A stretch of 64,000 bases of DNA from NCBI GenBank assembly GCA_039649115.1, contig JBBWZQ010000079.1:28278-92277 (forward strand). Reading direction: 5' to 3'. Source of the DNA: DATEJJ01 sp039649115. Lineage in GTDB: Bacteria > Actinomycetota > Actinomycetes > Mycobacteriales > Micromonosporaceae. Each line of letters begins with the position of its first letter. Positions within the stretch are counted from its first letter, which is position 1. Both the position numbers and the translations under genes were made by a program. The notes under the pieces were generated by a model. The model ran no database searches. It worked only from the letters and a program-made list of their open reading frames with translations, and was not told where the DNA came from. This document shows, in pieces, positions 8,378 to 17,265 of this stretch.

Positions 8378-10246
8378 ATGGCAAGCCAGGGCGCGGCGCC
8401 GGTACCGCGCATGAGGAGACGCCGCGGCCTCCTGTCCTTCATCCGCCTCGGATTCCAGACCAGCGCCACCCTGTCCGCCGCAACGGTGGCCGCGGTCGTC
8501 CTGGGTACCGGATCGGCCCTGCTCGGGGTATGGGCGGCGGGCGCCGCGGTCGGCCGGATCCCGGCCGCGGTCGCCGGTGGTCCCGGCTCACCCGCGGCCC
8601 ACGCCGCGCTTGCCTGGACGGTGCTCTCGGCGTGCTGCTTCGTGTTCCAGCGCGCGGCCGGCGCGGCTGCGGGCGCGACGGGTACGGCGCTGGCCGCGCG
8701 GGTGGACGCGGCTCTGCAGCGGCAGCTGATGGACGCGGTCATGCGCCCATCCGGCATCGCACACCTCGAAGATCCGCGGACGCTCGACCTGATCAGCGTC
8801 GGCAGATCGACCTTCCGCGGCAGCGGGGTCCGCCCCGGCCGGGTGGCCACCGCGTCCGGCGGGCTGCTGGGCGGGTACCTGGCACTCGCCGGCTCATGCA
8901 TCATCCTGGGCAGGTTCCAGCCGCTGCTGGGCCTGGCCCTCGCGGCAATGGGTGCCTGGGCCGCCTACGAGTACAAGCTGGCGTCCCGGACCGAGGCGGC
9001 ACACCACTACGGCAACAGCGAGGGTGCGCGGCGCACGGAGTACCTCTACGAACTGGGTGTCAGCCCGCCGGCGGCGAAGGAGGTGCGGGTACTGGGACTG
9101 CCGGGCTTCCTGCGCAGCCGGTACGGCGAGGTGTGGCGCCAGTCGATGACCGGCGTGCTCGCACCGGGCAGTCCCCGATCGGCGGTGGCAACCGCGCTGC
9201 TGGGCCTCGCGGCGCTCACCGGGGTGGTGCTGATCTGCCGGTCGGCGCTCGACGGCCGGATCGGCCTGGGCGCGGCCGCCGCGTACGTTCAGGTGGTCAT
9301 GCTCGTGCCCCTCGCCGTGCAGCAGGCGTCCTGGACCGGCCTGCAGACCGAGCTGGGTCTGGCCTCGCTGAACCGGTACGGCGATGCGGTACGGGCCGTG
9401 GTCGAGCCGGCCCCGGCACCGGCCGCGGTGCCGGCCCGGCCGGCGGACGGCCTTCCCCGGTCGGCAATCCGGTTCGAGGGCGTCACGTTCACCTATCCGG
9501 GCGCCGCCACGCCCGCCCTGCGCGCGCTCGACCTGGAGATCCCCGCCGGGCAGTCGCTGGCGATCGTCGGCGTGAACGGCGCCGGGAAGTCGACGCTGAT
9601 CAAGCTGCTGTGCCGGCTGTACGAGCCCACCGCGGGCCGCATCACGGTAGACGGCATCGACCTGCCCGCGATCGACCCGGCCGGGTGGCGTGCCCGCATC
9701 GCGACCGTCTTCCAGGACCCCACCCGGTTCCCCGCGTCGGCCCGCACCAACGTGGAGTACGGCCGCCTGGACGCGCGCGGCGACGAGCCGGGGTTGTCCG
9801 CGGCGGCGCGGACCGCGACCGCGGCGGATCTCGTCGCCGGCCTGCCCCGGGGCTGGGACACGATCCTGTCCGCCGAATACGCCGACGGCGTGGACCTGTC
9901 CGGCGGCGAATGGCAGAAGCTGGCGCTGGCCCGGGCGTTCTTCGCGGTCGACCACGGCGCCGGCGTACTGATCCTCGACGAACCGGCCGCGCACCTGGAC
10001 GCCCGGGCCGAAGCCCATCTGTACGAACGGTTCCTCGCGCTCACCCACGGTCTGACCACGGTCGTCATCTCCCATCGCTTCTCGACCGTGCGGCAGGCAT
10101 CGTCGATCGTGGTGATGGACGGCGGCGGCATCGTCGAACAGGGCACCCACGACGAGTTGACCGCCCGCGGCGGCGAGTACGCGACGATGTTCAGGCTCCA
10201 GGCCGCCCGGTTCGCCGGTCACCTGGCACAGGAAGGTGTCGAATGA
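8378..10246 (+). CDS. ABC transporter, fused membrane and ATPase domains (half-transporter 1)
   Basis: An exporter-type half ABC transporter of 622 aa. About 330 residues of hydrophobic membrane helices are followed by a nucleotide-binding domain with Walker A GVNGAGKSTL, Q-loop FQDPTRFP, signature LSGGEWQK, Walker B LILDEPAAHLD and H-loop VISHRFS. I chose ATG 8378; ATG 8411 is an alternative. The open frame runs further upstream to 8108, but that part lies antisense to the ligase gene and has no transporter features. The stop overlaps the next transporter's ATG (ATGA), so the two are co-translated and probably form a heterodimer. The likely role is export of, or self-resistance to, the cluster product, which is inference from context. 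Confidence 0.92.
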   Translation: MASQGAAPVPRMRRRRGLLSFIRLGFQTSATLSAATVAAVVLGTGSALLGVWAAGAAVGRIPAAVAGGPGSPAAHAALAWTVLSACCFVFQRAAGAAAGATGTALAARVDAALQRQLMDAVMRPSGIAHLEDPRTLDLISVGRSTFRGSGVRPGRVATASGGLLGGYLALAGSCIILGRFQPLLGLALAAMGAWAAYEYKLASRTEAAHHYGNSEGARRTEYLYELGVSPPAAKEVRVLGLPGFLRSRYGEVWRQSMTGVLAPGSPRSAVATALLGLAALTGVVLICRSALDGRIGLGAAAAYVQVVMLVPLAVQQASWTGLQTELGLASLNRYGDAVRAVVEPAPAPAAVPARPADGLPRSAIRFEGVTFTYPGAATPALRALDLEIPAGQSLAIVGVNGAGKSTLIKLLCRLYEPTAGRITVDGIDLPAIDPAGWRARIATVFQDPTRFPASARTNVEYGRLDARGDEPGLSAAARTATAADLVAGLPRGWDTILSAEYADGVDLSGGEWQKLALARAFFAVDHGAGVLILDEPAAHLDARAEAHLYERFLALTHGLTTVVISHRFSTVRQASSIVVMDGGGIVEQGTHDELTARGGEYATMFRLQAARFAGHLAQEGVE

Positions 10247-12018
10247 GGAGTTGGCTGCGCACCGGGCGCCTGCTGGCCAGCCTCGGTTGGGAGATCGGGC
10301 CGCCACTGCTCCTGACGTACGTCGGCGTCAACGTGATCGCGTTCCTGTCGCCACTGCTGCTCGCGCTCGGCCTGCGCCCGCTGGTGAACGGCGTCCAGAG
10401 CCGGTCAGGCACGTCGGTCCTGGTCGGCGCCGTCCTCATCGGTACCGCCCTGCTGCTGACAATCTCGGCACCGGTCGCGTACCGGTGGGCCACCGTCCGG
10501 ATGCGCGAGCGGTCGGTGATGGTCGTGCAGCGGCGGCTGCTGACGCTCGCGTCCACCGCGCCGCATATCGAGCACTTCGAGCGCCCCGACTTCCGCGACC
10601 GCCTGCAGTTGCTGAAGGACAGCTCCAGCGACCTGGTCGCCGGCATGTCCGTGGTCTTCATCGGACCGGTCGTCGTCGCGCAGATCGCCACGACCGGCAC
10701 GCTGTTGGCCAGGCTGGCCCCGGTGCTGCTGCTCGTACCCCTCATCGCGATACCCGCCACGCTGCTCAGCCAGACCGGCGAGCGGGTCCGGCGCGCCGCC
10801 GACCTGCGCGCGGCCGAGGCGAACCGGACCGCGCAGGACCTTTTCGGGTTGGCGTCCAGCGCCGCACCGGGCAAGGACATCCGCATGTACGGGCTGCGCG
10901 AGCAGCTGGTCGATGACCACCGGCGCGCCAGCCACCGCACCCACCGCATCACGGAAGGAGCGCTGCTGCGGTCCGTCGCCATCGACGCCGGTACCTGGCT
11001 ACTGTTCGGCGCCGCGTATGCCGGCGCCGCCCTGCTGGTGCTGTGGCAGGCGACCAGGCGGAACGGGACGGCCGGCGATGTGGCGCTCACCCTCGGGCTC
11101 GCAACCGCGATGGTCGCCGGCGCCGGCCGGTTGACCGACCTGGGCGGCTCGGTACTTCGCGTACAGACCGCGTCGCAGCACTACCACTGGCTCAGCGATC
11201 AGGCGGCGCCCCGGCCAGCCGGTTCCGTGGTGGCCGCGCCGCAGCGGCTCACCCGCGGGATCACCCTCGACGACGTCACCTTCCGCTACGGCGCCACCGA
11301 CAGCCCGGCGCTGTCCGGTGTCTCGCTGCGACTGGCAGCGGGCTCGGTCGTCGCGGTCGTCGGGGAGAACGGGGCGGGGAAGACGACGCTGGTCAAGTTG
11401 CTCTGCGGCATGTACCGCCCGTCCTCGGGACGTATCCTGCTCGACGACACCGATCTGTCCACTGCGGATCTGGTGGGATACCGGAAGCGGATCACGGCGG
11501 GCTTCCAGGACTTCATGCGCTTCGAGTTCCCGCTGCGCGAGTCGGTCGGCATGGGCGACCTCCCCCACCTGACCGACGAGGACCGGGTGCGGCAGGCGTT
11601 GAAGCGCGCCAACGCCACGTTCGTGGACCGGCTCCCGCGCGGCCTGGAAACGCAGCTCGGCCAGGCTTGGCCCGGCGGCGTCGAGCTGTCCGGTGGGGAG
11701 TGGCAGAAGGTCGCCCTGGCGCGGTCCATGATGCGGGATCGGCCCCTGCTCAGCATTCTCGACGAGCCAACCGCGGCGCTGGACCCGCAGACCGAACACA
11801 TGCTGTTCGAGGAGGTGGCCGCGGCCGCCCGGGCGGGCGTCGAGGACGGCCGCATCACCCTGGTCATCTCGCACCGGTTCTCCACCGTACGGATGGCCGA
11901 CTTCATCGTCGTCCTGCAACACGGAGCGGTACTGGAAGCGGGTACGCACGACGAGCTGATGGCAGCCGGCGGCCTCTACGCCGAGCTGTACGACCTGCAG
12001 GCCAAGGCGTACCGCTGA
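10243..12018 (+). CDS. ABC transporter, fused membrane and ATPase domains (half-transporter 2)
   Basis: Partner half-transporter of 591 aa. The N-terminal half is hydrophobic with several membrane helices. The ATPase half has Walker A GENGAGKTTL, GFQDFMRF, signature LSGGEWQK, Walker B LSILDEPTAALD and VISHRFS. ATG 10243 overlaps the preceding stop by four bases. The unusual signature variant GEWQK is shared with the upstream subunit, supporting common ancestry. The gene ends seven bases before the convergent kinase-like gene. Both subunits keep all ATPase motifs, so both nucleotide sites look competent. The substrate cannot be read from the sequence; export of the cluster product is the contextual guess. 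Confidence 0.92.
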   Translation: MRSWLRTGRLLASLGWEIGPPLLLTYVGVNVIAFLSPLLLALGLRPLVNGVQSRSGTSVLVGAVLIGTALLLTISAPVAYRWATVRMRERSVMVVQRRLLTLASTAPHIEHFERPDFRDRLQLLKDSSSDLVAGMSVVFIGPVVVAQIATTGTLLARLAPVLLLVPLIAIPATLLSQTGERVRRAADLRAAEANRTAQDLFGLASSAAPGKDIRMYGLREQLVDDHRRASHRTHRITEGALLRSVAIDAGTWLLFGAAYAGAALLVLWQATRRNGTAGDVALTLGLATAMVAGAGRLTDLGGSVLRVQTASQHYHWLSDQAAPRPAGSVVAAPQRLTRGITLDDVTFRYGATDSPALSGVSLRLAAGSVVAVVGENGAGKTTLVKLLCGMYRPSSGRILLDDTDLSTADLVGYRKRITAGFQDFMRFEFPLRESVGMGDLPHLTDEDRVRQALKRANATFVDRLPRGLETQLGQAWPGGVELSGGEWQKVALARSMMRDRPLLSILDEPTAALDPQTEHMLFEEVAAAARAGVEDGRITLVISHRFSTVRMADFIVVLQHGAVLEAGTHDELMAAGGLYAELYDLQAKAYR

Positions 12019-12025
12019 CCGAGCG

Positions 12026-12679
12026 TCAGGAGCGTCCCGCCGGCACGCCCCGGCCGGACACGGCCGCCACCGCGGTGAGCACCGTGTCGACGCACCGCTC
12101 GACCGGGTGCTCCGAGTTCACCGCGACGACTTCGCCCCGGCTCGGCGCGAGGGTGCGGTACAGGGCGGCCATTTCCGCCTGGTAGCGCACGAAGTCGTCG
12201 GCCACGCTCGCCGACCGCCGGTAGTCGCGGCCGCTGTGGTAGCCGCCGAGATGCTTCCCCAGCGCCTCGCGCCGGCGCAGCGTGACTTCCGGCGCGCACT
12301 CGACCAGCACGGTCAGCGACTCCCGGGGGGCGAAGTCGAAGACCCGGTGGACCAACGCCGGATCAGCACCCCGGATCACGGAGCGGGCGATGGCCGAGAG
12401 CACATACCGGTCGGCCAGGACGGTGCCGCCCGTGTCGAGCTGCGCCTGGATGACCTGCTCGCAGCGGTGTGCCAGGTCGGCCGCCTCGACGAACAGCAGG
12501 GAGTGCGCACCGAGCCGGCCATCCCGCTTCCACACCGGGATGAGATCGCCGACGATCTCCGAGGAGTTCCACTCGGTCACCACGACGGGCGCCCCGGACT
12601 CCAGCCGGAGCCGGTCGAGGACCGTGCGGATGAGGGTGGACTTGCCGGCGGAGTACACGCCGTCGAAGACAATCAACAT
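12026..12679 (-). CDS. P-loop kinase of the thymidylate kinase family
   Basis: A 217-aa protein opening with FDGVYSAGKSTL, a Walker A motif, then LADRYVLS, the DRY/DR motif of dTMP kinases, and an Arg-rich lid-like stretch LRRREALGKH. The family phosphorylates nucleoside monophosphates, but the end of a biosynthetic operon is an odd place for a housekeeping dTMP kinase. It may phosphorylate a pathway intermediate or serve self-resistance; both are inference. ATG 12679 begins eight bases after the C-methyltransferase stop. It is the last gene of the long minus-strand operon starting at 23402, and it converges on the ABC transporter genes. Confidence 0.8.
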   Translation of the reverse strand: MLIVFDGVYSAGKSTLIRTVLDRLRLESGAPVVVTEWNSSEIVGDLIPVWKRDGRLGAHSLLFVEAADLAHRCEQVIQAQLDTGGTVLADRYVLSAIARSVIRGADPALVHRVFDFAPRESLTVLVECAPEVTLRRREALGKHLGGYHSGRDYRRSASVADDFVRYQAEMAALYRTLAPSRGEVVAVNSEHPVERCVDTVLTAVAAVSGRGVPAGRS

Positions 12680-12686
12680 GGATCCG

Positions 12687-14018
12687 TCATGCCCCCTCGT
12701 GCGCGGAGAACGCGACCCGGCCGTTCGGTACCCGACCCCGCCAGGTGACCGGCTGCACCGCGAAGTCGACGATCTTCAGGAAGGTACCGCCGCGCCTGAG
12801 GTAGTCCTCGTTCCGCGCGACGATGACGTCGGCGTAGTTCCAGGCGAGGATCACGCACTGGTCGGGCTGGTCCGTGAGCAGGTGCGCGGGCGGCACGATG
12901 GGAATGGTCGTGCCCGGCAGCGCCCGGCCGACCTTGTACGGGGTGGTGTCGCAGATGTACTGCAACGGCGCGTCGGTCGCGCTGATCATGACCGATGCCT
13001 TGGCTGGAGCGCTGAAGCCGGCCAGACGCAGCCCGGCGGCCGCGGTCGCGGCCAGCCGTTCGCGGATCTCGGCGAGGAACCGCGTGGTCAGGTCCGCGAA
13101 GGCGGTGTAGAAGCCGGGCTCGTTGACGCCCGCGCGCTGTTCCGCCCCGAGGTACCGGGCCACCGACGAGCCGGGCGGGCGGTTGCCGGCGCGTACGAGC
13201 AGCCGCAGGCTGCCGCCCTGCGCGTCGGTCGGCTCCACGTGCTCGATGCTCAGGCCGGCCGTGGTGAACAGCCGGTGCAACGCCGTCACCGTGTAGTAGA
13301 AGACGTGCTCGTGGTAGATGGTGTCGAACAGGCCACGGCGCAACAGGTCGAGCAGGTACGGCACCTCGACCACGAGGACCCCGTCGCCGCCGTCGAGCAG
13401 CACCCGGAAGGCCGACATGACATCGCGGATGTCCGGCATGTGCGCGAGGACGTTGCTCGCGTGTACGACCGCGCTCGGACCGTGCTGCGACCGGACCAGC
13501 TCGGCAACGGCGGTCGAGAGGAACTCCTCCAGCACCGGTACCCCACCGGCACGCGCCTGCGCGGCAACGTTGCGGGCCGGCTCGATCCCCAACACCCGGT
13601 GGCCTCTGGCCGCGTAAACCTTCAGCAGGTGGCCGTCGTTGGCACCCACATCGACGATCAGCCCGTCCCGCGCCGGAGCCAGCCGCCGCTGGACGAAGTC
13701 GGCGAGTTCCTGGCCGTGCCGGATCACCGGAGCCGACGCGGACGAGAAGTACGCGTACTGCCGGAACAGCCGTTCGGGCGGTACGCCCCTGGCCAACTGG
13801 GCCAGGCAGCAGTGCGAACAGTGCATGACATGCAGCGGGAACCGCGGTGACGGCGCCGCCTCGATCGGCACGAACTCGTTGGCCAGCGCCACCGGCCCCA
13901 GGCAGACGACTGACGACATGCCGGCGTTCCCGCAGGCCCGGCACCGGGCCGCCGCCACGTCGTCATGGCAGGTTCGGCAGGCGGACGTCGCCGCGGCCGC
14001 GAGGCGTCCGGTGATCAT
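12687..14018 (-). CDS. SAM-dependent C-methyltransferase (sugar C-methyltransferase type)
   Basis: A 443-aa enzyme with the three-part architecture of sugar C-methyltransferases such as TylC3 and NovU. The N-terminal zinc-binding region has CRACG and CSHC, the central SAM fold has LIVDVGANDGHL, and the C-terminal domain includes YHEHVFYYT and GFSAPAKASV. These enzymes methylate a keto-sugar nucleotide at carbon. Family knowledge therefore suggests a branched deoxysugar, matching the nearby dehydratase and reductase genes. ATG 14018 overlaps the stop of the glycosyltransferase upstream in the operon (ATGA). The Cys pair CRTC just before CRACG is an extra feature. The exact acceptor is not predictable. 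Confidence 0.87.
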   Translation of the reverse strand: MITGRLAAAATSACRTCHDDVAAARCRACGNAGMSSVVCLGPVALANEFVPIEAAPSPRFPLHVMHCSHCCLAQLARGVPPERLFRQYAYFSSASAPVIRHGQELADFVQRRLAPARDGLIVDVGANDGHLLKVYAARGHRVLGIEPARNVAAQARAGGVPVLEEFLSTAVAELVRSQHGPSAVVHASNVLAHMPDIRDVMSAFRVLLDGGDGVLVVEVPYLLDLLRRGLFDTIYHEHVFYYTVTALHRLFTTAGLSIEHVEPTDAQGGSLRLLVRAGNRPPGSSVARYLGAEQRAGVNEPGFYTAFADLTTRFLAEIRERLAATAAAGLRLAGFSAPAKASVMISATDAPLQYICDTTPYKVGRALPGTTIPIVPPAHLLTDQPDQCVILAWNYADVIVARNEDYLRRGGTFLKIVDFAVQPVTWRGRVPNGRVAFSAHEGA

Positions 14019-15226
14019 TGGGTCACCGCCGTCGCACCGGCCGAGACGAGCGCCGCGACCGCGCCCATGGCGTCCTCCGGCGGCGGCATGGCCCGCCAGG
14101 CGGAGCGGACGGCCGCGGTGGCCTGGCCGACATCCCGGTCCGCCAGCAGGGCCGCCACCGTGTCGGCCACCCGCGCCGGACTCACCTCATCGGGCAGCAG
14201 CACGGTGCCCAGCCCGACCGCCTCGATCCAGCGGGCGTTGCGGTACTGCTCGGCCGCCTGCGGAATCACCAGCGACGGGACGCCCCACTCGATCGCCGCC
14301 CGGGTCGTGTTGGCGCCGCCGTGATGTACCAGGACCGCGGTGTGCGCGAGTTCCGCGTCGAGCGGCACGTAGTCGACGACCCGTACGTTCTCGGTCACGG
14401 ACACCTCCGGGCGCTCGGTCGCCGGCCCGGCGCGCAGCCAGTCGAACCAGCCTCGCGGACCGACCGTCACCACCGCCCGCCAGCCGCGTTCGCCGAGCGC
14501 GGCCGCGCAGTCGACAAAGCCATCGATGGCCGCGTTGGAGACCGTGCCGAAGGTGAACAGCACACGCGGTGGGCTCTCGCCCGCACGATCGGCCACCGGC
14601 ACCGCGGCCGGGTCGGGGCGGCCGGCGCCGTGGTACGCGTGCAGCCGCATCGGGATGACCGGCGCGAGCGCCCGACCGGCCTCGGTCTGCACCAGCGGCG
14701 GGCACGGGTCCAGGTACGGCTGGAGGACGTCCCCGAGGCCGAACGAGGAGCCGAGGCGGCGCCGGTACAGCGGCTCGGCGCGCTCCCACACGGCGCCGAG
14801 CGAGTCGGGGTGGAACGGTCCGATCGCGTGGTACAGGTGCGGGATGCCGTACTCCGCCGCGACCAGCGGTCCGGCGAACTCCAGGGCCTCATGCACCAGC
14901 AGGTCCGGCCGGAAGCTCGCCACGACCGCCGCGAGCTGCTCCACCCGCAGCCGCGGCGCGATGTCGCCGAAGATGCGCGCACCGTTGCGCCAGTCCCGGA
15001 TGTCAGCTGACACCTCGTCCGGGTGCGAGCGGATCATCTCGGTACGCAGGCGCAGCCGCCCGGGGCCGGAGGGCAGCAGCGGGAACCCGAGGGCCTCGCA
15101 CACCCCACCCATCTCCGGCGCGGTGCTGAAGGCCACCTCGTGCCCGAGGCTCCGCAGCGCCGCGGCGAACGGCACCATGGTGTGCAGGTGCGACTGGCCG
15201 GATACCGCAGTCAGCAGTACTCGCAA
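14015..15226 (-). CDS. Glycosyltransferase, GT1/EryCIII-like fold
   Basis: A 403-aa inverting-type GT-B glycosyltransferase related to macrolide and aglycone glycosyltransferases. The N-terminal half begins LRVLLTAVSGQSHLHTMV. The C-terminal donor site contains HHGGANTTRAAIEWGVP followed by AAEQYRNA. I placed the start at TTG 15226 because GGAGG sits eight bases before it; GTG 15235 would overlap that site. The frame is open to 15607, but that part is antisense to the oxygenase gene. It follows the oxygenase by 16 bp and overlaps the C-methyltransferase. It likely attaches the branched sugar made by the neighbouring enzymes, which is inference. Confidence 0.9.
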   Translation of the reverse strand: MRVLLTAVSGQSHLHTMVPFAAALRSLGHEVAFSTAPEMGGVCEALGFPLLPSGPGRLRLRTEMIRSHPDEVSADIRDWRNGARIFGDIAPRLRVEQLAAVVASFRPDLLVHEALEFAGPLVAAEYGIPHLYHAIGPFHPDSLGAVWERAEPLYRRRLGSSFGLGDVLQPYLDPCPPLVQTEAGRALAPVIPMRLHAYHGAGRPDPAAVPVADRAGESPPRVLFTFGTVSNAAIDGFVDCAAALGERGWRAVVTVGPRGWFDWLRAGPATERPEVSVTENVRVVDYVPLDAELAHTAVLVHHGGANTTRAAIEWGVPSLVIPQAAEQYRNARWIEAVGLGTVLLPDEVSPARVADTVAALLADRDVGQATAAVRSAWRAMPPPEDAMGAVAALVSAGATAVTQ

Positions 15227-15242
15227 CGGATACACCTCCGGC

Positions 15243-16178
15243 TCAGCCGCCCGGACCGGCCGCGACGGGGACGTCCAGGCGGGCGGGCGCGTCCCCGTCC
15301 AGATCCAACTCGCCGACCGCGTGCGCCGGCCGGTCCACGAAGCTCTCCTCGGCGCAGACCCCCTCGACGCTGCCGAGCGTCTTCCACACCTGGTAGCCGA
15401 GGCGGGCCTTGACGTCAGCGGGCAGGTTCGCGACCACCTCCGGCCGGAGCGAGAGGAAGAAGTTCTCCTGCTGCCGCAGGAACGGCCGGCAGAAGTAGGT
15501 GAGCACGCCGAGCCGCTGCTCCGCGGTCGAGTTGAACCCCGTTCCGTGTACGATCCGGCCGTCGAACACGAGGGCGCTGCCGGCGGGCCCGCACGCCGGG
15601 ATGCCACCCTTGCGGATCAGGCGGGCGCGCGCCAGGGTCTCGGCCGGGTCGGCCGGCGACCGCTCCAGGTGGCTGCCCGGTACGACGGTCGTGGCGCCGT
15701 TGTCCGCCGTGAAGTCGTCCGGCATCCACATCACGCTCGCGGTCATCGCGTACGGCGGCCAGGGGCGCGGCACGTACCCCTGGTCGGAGTGGATCGGCAG
15801 CGGGTCGTCCCCGGGCGAGACGAAGTTCGCCTGGATCGCGGACAGCAGGAAGCCCTCGTCGAGGACCTGGGCGACGAGTGTGTTGACGTCGGGGTGGGTC
15901 AGCAGCCGCTGGAACACCTGGCCCTTGTTCAGCAGGTTCCACACCCGGCGGTTGCTTTTCTCGGCCCGGCCGGCACCGCCCATGTACTTCCCGCCGGGCT
16001 TGGCCTCGGACTCGCCCACGCCCAGCGCGCGCTCGCCCGCGGCCTGCTTCCCGATCCGGGCGCGCAACTCGTCGCGTACGCCGGCCGGCAGCGCACCGGC
16101 CAGGATGCAGTAGCCGGCCCGGCTGAGGTCCTGCCCGGCCTGCGCGAGGTCGGCGGTGGGCACCGGTAGCTCGATCAT
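15243..16178 (-). CDS. Phytanoyl-CoA dioxygenase family Fe(II)/2-oxoglutarate oxygenase
   Basis: A 311-aa non-haem iron oxygenase. The iron ligands are visible as HSD (His130, Asp132) and the distal His211 in DGRIVHGTG, with Arg in RLGVLTYF as the 2-oxoglutarate anchor. The family hydroxylates, halogenates or desaturates unactivated carbons. Asp at position 132 makes this a hydroxylase-type site, because halogenases have Gly or Ala there. It is the first of three PhyH-type genes in one operon. ATG 16178 lies 22 bp after the GT2 gene's stop. Its substrate could be the aminocyclitol, a sugar or a carrier-bound residue. Confidence 0.9.
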   Translation of the reverse strand: MIELPVPTADLAQAGQDLSRAGYCILAGALPAGVRDELRARIGKQAAGERALGVGESEAKPGGKYMGGAGRAEKSNRRVWNLLNKGQVFQRLLTHPDVNTLVAQVLDEGFLLSAIQANFVSPGDDPLPIHSDQGYVPRPWPPYAMTASVMWMPDDFTADNGATTVVPGSHLERSPADPAETLARARLIRKGGIPACGPAGSALVFDGRIVHGTGFNSTAEQRLGVLTYFCRPFLRQQENFFLSLRPEVVANLPADVKARLGYQVWKTLGSVEGVCAEESFVDRPAHAVGELDLDGDAPARLDVPVAAGPGG

Positions 16179-16200
16179 GGCAAACCTCCGGACGTGTCGT

Positions 16201-17265
16201 TCACGATGTGTCCACTGTTGACAGTGGTGGCGCCGTCACCGCGGCCAGCAAGCGCCGGTAGTCGGCGATCGATCGCCGGTATCCTGCCGAGAAGTAGTGG
16301 TGCAGGTACTCCACCTCCGGCCGCGCCCAGCGCTGCGCCAGGCGGGCCAGCCCACTGTGGTCCGCGAACGCGCGGACGTTGCGGCGGTGCTCGACGAGAA
16401 CGCTCAGCGCGGCCGGCTCCAGGACGATCGGGATGCCGGCGGCGACGAGCTTCAGGCCGAGGTCCTGGTCGGAGTTGGCGCCAGGCAGGTCGGGATCGAC
16501 GCCGCCGATACGCAGCAGGGCGCCGCGGGCGATGGAGTGGTTGCCCATCCGGACGCACAGCCACCGCAGGTCCTCCCGTTCACTGCGCAACTCCGCGTAG
16601 ATGTCGCGGAAGTTGGGCGGCAACGAGGTCCGGTCGAGCACGCCCGCGAACCGGGATCGGACGTCCTCCGGGGTGACCGTCCAGCCGGTCAGCCCGAGCA
16701 TCTCGGCTCCGTAGCGGATGTCGGCGAAGCCGAGCAGCCCGCCGAACGTGCGCACGGCCAGGTCGTCGGGTGGATGCAGGGCACCGGTGATGATGTCGCG
16801 GAACAGCACCCCGGCGAGGTACTGGTGCTCGATGCCGCACACGTAGCTGGGGTACCCGCGGCGCGCCTGGGCCCGCAGGTGCGCCGCGACGGTGTCCGGA
16901 GCGAGCAGCGAGTCGTCAGTCGACAGGAGGACCAGTTCGCCGGCCGCTTCGGCGACGCCCAGGTTGTACGCGCCGGCCACGCCGAGCGGCGCCCCCTCGT
17001 TGCGTACCACGCGCGGGTGGATCGACGGGTGTTCCGCGGCGTAAGCCGCCAGGTGCTCCGCGACAGCGGTGTCGCCCGCGTCGTCCACGATCACGACCTC
17101 GAACGACTCTCGCGCGGCCGATTGGCGGTCGAGCGCCGCCAGGCACAGGCGCAACAGGGCACCGCGCATGGCGACACCCGCGGCGCCGGCCATCCGGCAC
17201 GGGACGACGACCGACAGCGCCGGCCGCGGCCGGGGCCGGTCCGCCGCGCCGGGCCGGCCGGTCAT
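16201..17265 (-). CDS. Family 2 glycosyltransferase
   Basis: A GT-A fold glycosyltransferase of 354 aa. It opens with LSVVVPCRM, followed by FEVVIVDDAGD, the STDDS metal-site region and PGANSDQDLGLKL, which fits the ED/DQD-type catalytic segment. The start is ATG 17265, overlapping the WbqC-like gene stop (ATGA). The open frame upstream to 17748 is antisense or out-of-frame shadow and was ignored. The enzyme should transfer a nucleotide-activated sugar; donor and acceptor are unknown. It is embedded in the 12-gene operon between the WbqC-like gene and an oxygenase. Confidence 0.87.
   Translation of the reverse strand: MTGRPGAADRPRPRPALSVVVPCRMAGAAGVAMRGALLRLCLAALDRQSAARESFEVVIVDDAGDTAVAEHLAAYAAEHPSIHPRVVRNEGAPLGVAGAYNLGVAEAAGELVLLSTDDSLLAPDTVAAHLRAQARRGYPSYVCGIEHQYLAGVLFRDIITGALHPPDDLAVRTFGGLLGFADIRYGAEMLGLTGWTVTPEDVRSRFAGVLDRTSLPPNFRDIYAELRSEREDLRWLCVRMGNHSIARGALLRIGGVDPDLPGANSDQDLGLKLVAAGIPIVLEPAALSVLVEHRRNVRAFADHSGLARLAQRWARPEVEYLHHYFSAGYRRSIADYRRLLAAVTAPPLSTVDTS

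Noticed and set aside
8530..10240. Plus-strand frame continuous with the second ABC transporter back to 8530
   Set aside because: It overlaps the first transporter in another frame; the genuine second gene starts at ATG 10243.
12282..13850. Plus-strand open frame of 522 codons
   Set aside because: It is opposite the C-methyltransferase and kinase-like genes, both with clear motifs; composition is that of a shadow.
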